From Colimorpha sp045222295 (GTDB lineage Bacteria > Bacteroidota > Bacteroidia > Bacteroidales > P3), in contig JBGUXP010000003.1 in the NCBI GenBank assembly GCA_045222295.1, forward strand, positions 186,001 through 250,000: DNA of 64,000 bases, written 5' to 3'. The translations under genes and the position numbers were made by a program. Shown one piece after another: positions 60,466 through 64,000 of the stretch; the stretch's first letter is position 1; the number at the start of each line of letters is the position of its first letter. The notes beneath the pieces are model-generated. The model searched no databases. It was not told the DNA's origin and saw nothing but the letters and a program-made list of their open reading frames with translations.

Positions 60466-62064
60466 ATGGAAACAAAGTACATCTTCGTTACGGGCGGGGT
60501 GGTCTCTTCGTTGGGAAAGGGCATCATCGCCGCCAGCATCGGCCGTCTGCTGCAGGCACGCGGCTATAAGGTCACTAATCAGAAATTCGACCCTTACATC
60601 AACATCGACCCCGGCACGCTGAATCCCTACGAGCACGGCGAGTGCTACGTGACGGACGACGGTTTTGAAACCGACCTCGACCTGGGCCACTACGAGCGCT
60701 TCACGGGCATCCACACCACTCGCGCCAACAGCATCACCACCGGCCGCATCTACAAGACGGTCATCGACCGTGAGCGTCGCGGCGACTATCTGGGCAAGAC
60801 CATCCAGGTGGTGCCCCACATCACCGACGAAATCAAGCGCCGCATGCTGCGCGAGGACGAGAAGGACGAGCAGCTCGACTTCGTCATCACCGAGGTGGGC
60901 GGCACCATCGGCGACATCGAGAGTGCCCCCTTCATGGAGGCCATCCGTCAGCTGCGCTGGCAGTTGGGTCGCAACGCCGTCTGCGTGCACCTCACCTACG
61001 TGCCCTACCTGAAGGCTGCCGACGAGTTGAAGACCAAGCCCACACAGCACAGCGTGAAGGAGCTGCAAAGCATGGGTATCCAGCCGGACATCCTCGTGCT
61101 GCGCACCGAACGACACCTCGACGACCACATGCGCATGAAGGTGGCGTCGTTCTGCAACGTCGACCTCGAATGCGTGGTGCAGAGCGAGGATATGCCCAGC
61201 ATCTACGAGGTGCCGGTGAACATGCAGAAGCAGGGATTGGACGCCGCCATCCTGCGCAAGATAGGCATCCCCGTGGGCGAAACACCGGAGATGAAAGCCT
61301 GGCACGACTTCCTCGACAAGCAGCGCAACGCCAAACGCGAGGTGCATATCGGTTTGGTGGGCAAGTACGACCTGCAGGATGCCTACAAGAGCATCCGCGA
61401 GAGCCTCAACCTGGCTGGTATCTACAACGACGTGAAGGCCAAACTGCACTTCGTGAACAGTGAAGAGATAACCGAACAGAATGTGGCCGAGAAACTCGAA
61501 GGCTTGGCGGGCATCGTCATCTGCCCCGGTTTCGGCACACGCGGCATCGAAGGCAAGATTATCGCTGCCGAGTACACCCGCACACACGACATCCCCACCT
61601 TCGGCATCTGCCTTGGTATGCAGATGATGGTCATCGAGTTTGCCCGCAACGTGCTGGGCTACAAGGATGCCAACAGCCGCGAGATGGACGAGAAGACCCC
61701 GCACAACGTCATCGATATTATGGAGGAGCAGAAGAGCATCACCCAGATGGGCGGCACCATGCGACTGGGCGCATACGACTGCGAACTAAAAGAAGGCAGC
61801 CGAGTGTATGAGGCCTACGGGAAAGAGGCACTTATCAAGGAGAGACATAGACATCGCTACGAGTTCAACAACGCCTTTAAAGACGAGTATGAGGCAAAAG
61901 GTATGAAGTGCGTGGGTGTCAATCCCGCCGCCAACCTGGTGGAGATTGTCGAAATCCCCGAGAAGCGTTGGTATATCGGCACGCAGTTCCACCCCGAGTA
62001 CAAATCGTCTGTGCTGAACCCACACCCCCTCTTCCTGTCATTCGTGAAGGCCTGCCTACCCTAA
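60466..62064 (+). CDS. pyrG: CTP synthase
   Basis: 532 residues. Converts UTP to CTP using glutamine. The N-terminal amidoligase begins KYIFVTGGVVSSLGKGIIAASIGRLLQ and has DPGTLNPYEHGECYVTDDG and the TEVGGTIGDIES loop. The C-terminal class I glutamine amidotransferase contains the nucleophile GICLGMQMMV (Cys382) and the His/Glu pair in GTQFHPEYKS. Length is near the usual 535-545. It is 21 bases downstream of the hydrolase gene. Confidence 0.98.
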   Translation: METKYIFVTGGVVSSLGKGIIAASIGRLLQARGYKVTNQKFDPYINIDPGTLNPYEHGECYVTDDGFETDLDLGHYERFTGIHTTRANSITTGRIYKTVIDRERRGDYLGKTIQVVPHITDEIKRRMLREDEKDEQLDFVITEVGGTIGDIESAPFMEAIRQLRWQLGRNAVCVHLTYVPYLKAADELKTKPTQHSVKELQSMGIQPDILVLRTERHLDDHMRMKVASFCNVDLECVVQSEDMPSIYEVPVNMQKQGLDAAILRKIGIPVGETPEMKAWHDFLDKQRNAKREVHIGLVGKYDLQDAYKSIRESLNLAGIYNDVKAKLHFVNSEEITEQNVAEKLEGLAGIVICPGFGTRGIEGKIIAAEYTRTHDIPTFGICLGMQMMVIEFARNVLGYKDANSREMDEKTPHNVIDIMEEQKSITQMGGTMRLGAYDCELKEGSRVYEAYGKEALIKERHRHRYEFNNAFKDEYEAKGMKCVGVNPAANLVEIVEIPEKRWYIGTQFHPEYKSSVLNPHPLFLSFVKACLP

Positions 62065-62082
62065 CACCACATCCATCACCAT

Positions 62083-62124
62083 CATCAAGCTCCCCACGGC
62101 GAATCAGTCGTGGAGAGCTTGATG
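62083..62124. terminator. Strong hairpin between pyrG and the DUF5714 gene
   Basis: CATCAAGCTCCCCACG (62083-62098) and CGTGGAGAGCTTGATG (62109-62124) pair over 16 bp with one mismatch and a 10-nt loop. There is no U-tract. It could act as a shared terminator for the converging genes; it also covers the stop codon of the orphan reading frame at 62085. Confidence 0.45.
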
Positions 62125-62240
62125 TATTTCTTGTCGTCCTGCAGGTAGATGACACGGAAGGTGGTAAGAACCTCGATGCCAAGGTAGTGACCGTCGAGGA
62201 TGAAGACACGCGGGTCGTTATCTTTCAGGAGAGAAAGGAC
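62085..62240 (-). pseudogene. Orphan coding-like tail downstream of the DUF5714 gene
   Basis: In the +1 frame relative to the DUF5714 gene, the minus strand encodes about 45 residues (KDNDPRVFILDGHYLGIEVL, then TTFRVIYLQDDKKYIKLSTT, ending DSPWGA and a stop). It has the alternating strands of a folded domain and the C-ending codons typical of genes here. There is no start codon of its own except far upstream inside the other gene. It may be a gene remnant, the end of a frameshifted longer protein, or chance. Confidence 0.3.
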
Positions 62241-63018
62241 ACTTCTTGCCGATACATTGGTTGTTGATCTGGCTGCGGGAGCAGACAATCTCCGGTTTTT
62301 CCATCTGCACACCCAGATGCTCGGCCACAAAATCGATGGCGGAGAGGATAGAGAGGTAGGAGTCGCGCTTGCAGCAGCGAGGACCGCCGTTGAGGGCCAC
62401 CTGCTCGAGGGCGCGGGCAGTGCAAAGATTACAAAGCTGCCAAGTGTCGGTGGAAAGCGGCGTATTGCGCGTGATGACCGACATAAAGATTCCCGTGCTG
62501 ATGGAAGCTCCACAGGCACCCATGTAACCACAGAAACCGCCAGGCACCTGACGGCCGCGTTCCATCACCTCTACGAGGGAGGATTTCAAGTCAAGTTTAG
62601 CACTATCAGACAGACAGTTATTATAAGCCGTCAGCAGGGCGGCACCCACAAGCACATGATGTTCGGGACCGTGCATGTGACAGAAAGGCTGCGACATCAT
62701 ATTCTCCAGAATCTCGATGGGGTTGCGAGAAGTCTCTTCCATACACATCACGATGATTGAGTCCATCCCGGCCGTGTGGCATTCGTTGCAGACATAGTGA
62801 CCCGCCGTGCAGCGAGTCTTGCTGGGTTCCTGTTTGTGGCACAGCACGCATTCCATCAGCGTGTCCTGCTGCAGGTACTCCAGTGGTGCCCCGCAAATAA
62901 GACATTCCTCGTTCATCATTTTATTCTCCAATTCTTTTTCATTGTTGCTTCCGCATTTCGTCACAAAAAAGGCAACAGCGCAAGCAAACATTATCAAATA
63001 CTTTTTTTTCTTAATCAT
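62218..63018 (-). CDS. DUF5714 cysteine-rich protein with lipoprotein-like leader
   Basis: 266 residues from the ATG at 63018; ATGs at 62919 and 62916 (MMNEECLICG) are alternatives. The leader MIKKKKYLIMFACAVAFFVTKCGS looks like a lipoprotein signal, though the Lys before the Cys is unusual. From there it is a Cys/His-rich DUF5714 domain: ECLICGAPLEY, ECVLCHK, CTAGHYVCNECH (zinc-ribbon-like), then QPFCHMHGPEHHVLVGAALLTAY, GGFCGYMGACGASISTG and the end QCIGKKCPFSPE. Family members are thought to bind metal; in methanogens and clostridia they neighbour radical-SAM genes, none of which is here. Confidence 0.78.
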   Translation of the reverse strand: MIKKKKYLIMFACAVAFFVTKCGSNNEKELENKMMNEECLICGAPLEYLQQDTLMECVLCHKQEPSKTRCTAGHYVCNECHTAGMDSIIVMCMEETSRNPIEILENMMSQPFCHMHGPEHHVLVGAALLTAYNNCLSDSAKLDLKSSLVEVMERGRQVPGGFCGYMGACGASISTGIFMSVITRNTPLSTDTWQLCNLCTARALEQVALNGGPRCCKRDSYLSILSAIDFVAEHLGVQMEKPEIVCSRSQINNQCIGKKCPFSPER

Positions 63019-63110
63019 AATGAAATAAAAACGCCGTTTCCGGAATTTTATTGCCACCTCGGGCATAAATTCGCGAAACCATTATACATCCTAGCTCAGA
63101 AGGCCTTCCC

Positions 63111-63163
63111 AACCCCATACCAACTCCCTATCAACTCCTACCACAGTAGGAGATGGCAGGGCG
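63111..63163. repeat. Dispersed palindromic repeat, copy E
   Basis: CTCCTAC (63135-63141) and GTAGGAG (63146-63152) form the core. On the left, ATACCAACTCCCTATCAACTCC repeats the 11-bp unit. The right half is degraded (GTAGGAGATGGCAGGGCG). Confidence 0.75.
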
Positions 63164-63263
63164 CTCGGAATGTTAAAAAATGCATTTTTAACATTTTTTT
63201 GGGGACTTGCCGCCTTTTTGGCATTATTTTATATGTCGACGAATTTTCATCAGTGTTTTTTTC

Positions 63264-63338
63264 GTCGGCGAATTAAGCGAATTACACGAATTATTTTTTC
63301 AATCCGGGAAATTCGCTAAATTCGCACGATTCGCCGAC
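63264..63338. repeat. Inverted repeat built from CGAATT units
   Basis: The left arm GTCGGCGAATTAAGCGAATT (63264-63283, continuing ACACGAATT) and the right arm ending ATTCGCACGATTCGCCGAC (63310-63338) are imperfect reverse complements made of 9-bp (NNNCGAATT) units. With copy E it fills most of the 356-base gap before the DUF6266 gene. A weaker relative may lie at 49308-49391. Confidence 0.65.
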
Positions 63339-63374
63339 AATAAATAATATTGCAGATAAAGAATTAGCGCAGTT

Positions 63375-64000
63375 ATGGCAACACAGAGATTTGGAATCAA
63401 CGACGCCTACCGAGGGACGGTGGGGACGGTCATCGGGTACGAGTGGCGCGGACGGTGGTGCCTGCGGGCCAAGCCTTTGCGCGTACGCAATCCACGGACG
63501 GTCAAGCAGCAGAACAACAGACTGCTTTTCAAGCAGATGGTACGACTGGCGAGCAGTATGAAGATGGTGCTTCGCAAGGGCTTGAGGAAACGCTCTTTGG
63601 AGCAGCACATGACCGAGTGCAACCAATTTGTTAAGTACAACAAGGAGTGCTTCTCTTTGGATGCCGGCAGGATGCCGGCGGTCCAAGGGGAAGAGCCTAA
63701 GATGGTGGTGGACTGGGAGAGGCTGATTATCAGTGATGGAAGTGTTGCAGTGCCGGTGTTTTCTGCTCCTGACACACTCCTCAGTCAGCCGCAAGCGGCT
63801 GCCAGCTCCCTTAGCTTTGCTCCACTACGGTCGCAGGCCATGTCTCCTACGGAGTCAGGCAGAGGAGAGCAAATAGCCAGTTCAAACCCTTCCCCTAAAT
63901 CAATGGTATCTGGCACCTCCCCTAAATTAGGGGAGGTGGACGCCCGGAGGGCGAACGGAGGAGTGTGTAAAATTGTCGTCCCCTTCGCCTCTCACGCCGA
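63375..64000 (+). CDS. DUF6266 family protein, N-terminal part, interrupted in frame by a repeat element (runs off right edge)
   Basis: The frame opens at the ATG at 63375 and remains open to the window end (208 codons plus 2 bases). The start MATQRFGINDAYRGTVGTVIGYEWRGRWCLRAKPLRVRNPRT matches the DUF6266 pattern of a G-x-V-G-x-V-x-G-x-x-W-x-G-x-x-x-x-R repeat followed by RNPRTxxQQxxR. These proteins are abundant in Bacteroidales and have no known function. Residues ~133-198 come from a 197-bp element (63772-63968) read in frame (TLLSQPQAAASSLSF ... SGTSPKLGEVDARRANGGV), after which KIVVPFASHAD continues. Whether the protein still folds is unknown. Confidence 0.75.
   Translation, partial: MATQRFGINDAYRGTVGTVIGYEWRGRWCLRAKPLRVRNPRTVKQQNNRLLFKQMVRLASSMKMVLRKGLRKRSLEQHMTECNQFVKYNKECFSLDAGRMPAVQGEEPKMVVDWERLIISDGSVAVPVFSAPDTLLSQPQAAASSLSFAPLRSQAMSPTESGRGEQIASSNPSPKSMVSGTSPKLGEVDARRANGGVCKIVVPFASHA
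63772..63968. mobile_element. 197-bp element with 11-bp terminal inverted repeats
   Basis: ACACACTCCTC at 63772-63782 is the exact reverse complement of GAGGAGTGTGT at 63958-63968. Inside are a perfect hairpin CAGCCGC/GCGGCTG (63786-63801), a palindrome ACCTCCCCTAA/TTAGGGGAGGT (63915-63937) and CGCCC/GGGCG (63941-63953). No transposase is encoded, so it is MITE-like. It interrupts the DUF6266 gene without a stop codon in that frame. Confidence 0.75.

Noticed and set aside
60457..61704. 415-codon minus-strand frame opposite pyrG, and the 370-codon frame opposite tyrS (16557-17669)
   Set aside because: Both are antisense shadows with His/Val/Leu/Ala-rich translations.
62070..62090. CACCACATCCATCACCATCATC looks like a His-tag-like repeat
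   Set aside because: It is noncoding after the pyrG stop; part of it belongs to the hairpin stem.
63772..63968. Element considered as an insertion sequence
   Set aside because: Only 197 bp and no transposase; it can only be a non-autonomous element.

Overview
The window looks like a piece of a Bacteroidota chromosome, most likely an uncultured Bacteroidales. The evidence is: type IX secretion (T9SS) cargo with type A and type B C-terminal signals; a complete MoxR-DUF58-BatABCDE (aerotolerance) operon; DUF4835, DUF6266 and WG-repeat proteins; an Rnf-type RseC; a SecA of about 1,100 residues with an SEC-C tail; and many copies of the Bacteroidota promoter (TTTTG, 19 bp, TAnnTTTG). There is no prophage, insertion sequence, CRISPR array or rRNA. 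The gene content is mostly housekeeping plus cell-envelope genes.

Layout. 1-4439 (minus) is the first ~1,480 codons of a very large secreted PKD protein that runs off the left edge. 4.7-6.9 kb (minus) holds DUF4835 and a PLP aminotransferase, divergent from gyrB-pepE-small membrane protein and nfo-lipoprotein-membrane protein-DUF2461 (7.1-12.8 kb, plus). 12.8-17.8 kb holds two transporters, a thioesterase and tyrS. 17.9-24.6 kb is a divergent pair of large T9SS cargo proteins. 24.9-36.7 kb is one long plus-strand block: moxR, DUF58, DUF4381-like, batA-E, a WG-repeat protein, rseC, ruvC and a transglutaminase-like lipoprotein. 37.1-45.4 kb holds a caspase-fold protein with a substituted catalytic Cys, a lone kce, a secreted peptidylarginine-deiminase-like protein, two GT4 glycosyltransferases, trmH and a PepSY-like protein. 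45.5-54.7 kb has secA, tRNA-Ser, rnz, a sodium symporter, era and an aspartyl protease. 54.8-57.4 kb (minus) is a membrane-anchored TPR/AraC regulator followed by a phased operator array and a two-gene unit. 57.6-64 kb has rplY, prs, tRNA-Leu, a hydrolase, pyrG, a DUF5714 protein and a DUF6266 gene cut by the right edge.

Most unusual is what lies between and inside genes. (i) Three 17-bp direct repeats with exact 21-bp spacing, plus an inverted copy, sit directly upstream of a promoter next to the AraC-type regulator. (ii) Five intergenic copies of a palindrome (core CTCCTAC/GTAGGAG, flanked by 11-bp iterated units) are spread over 48 kb. (iii) Degenerate 7- or 8-bp tandem repeats occur both in spacers and in frame inside at least seven conserved genes. 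(iv) A 197-bp element with perfect 11-bp terminal inverted repeats lies in an open reading frame of the DUF6266 gene. (v) An orphan 24-codon T9SS tail stands alone in an intergenic region.
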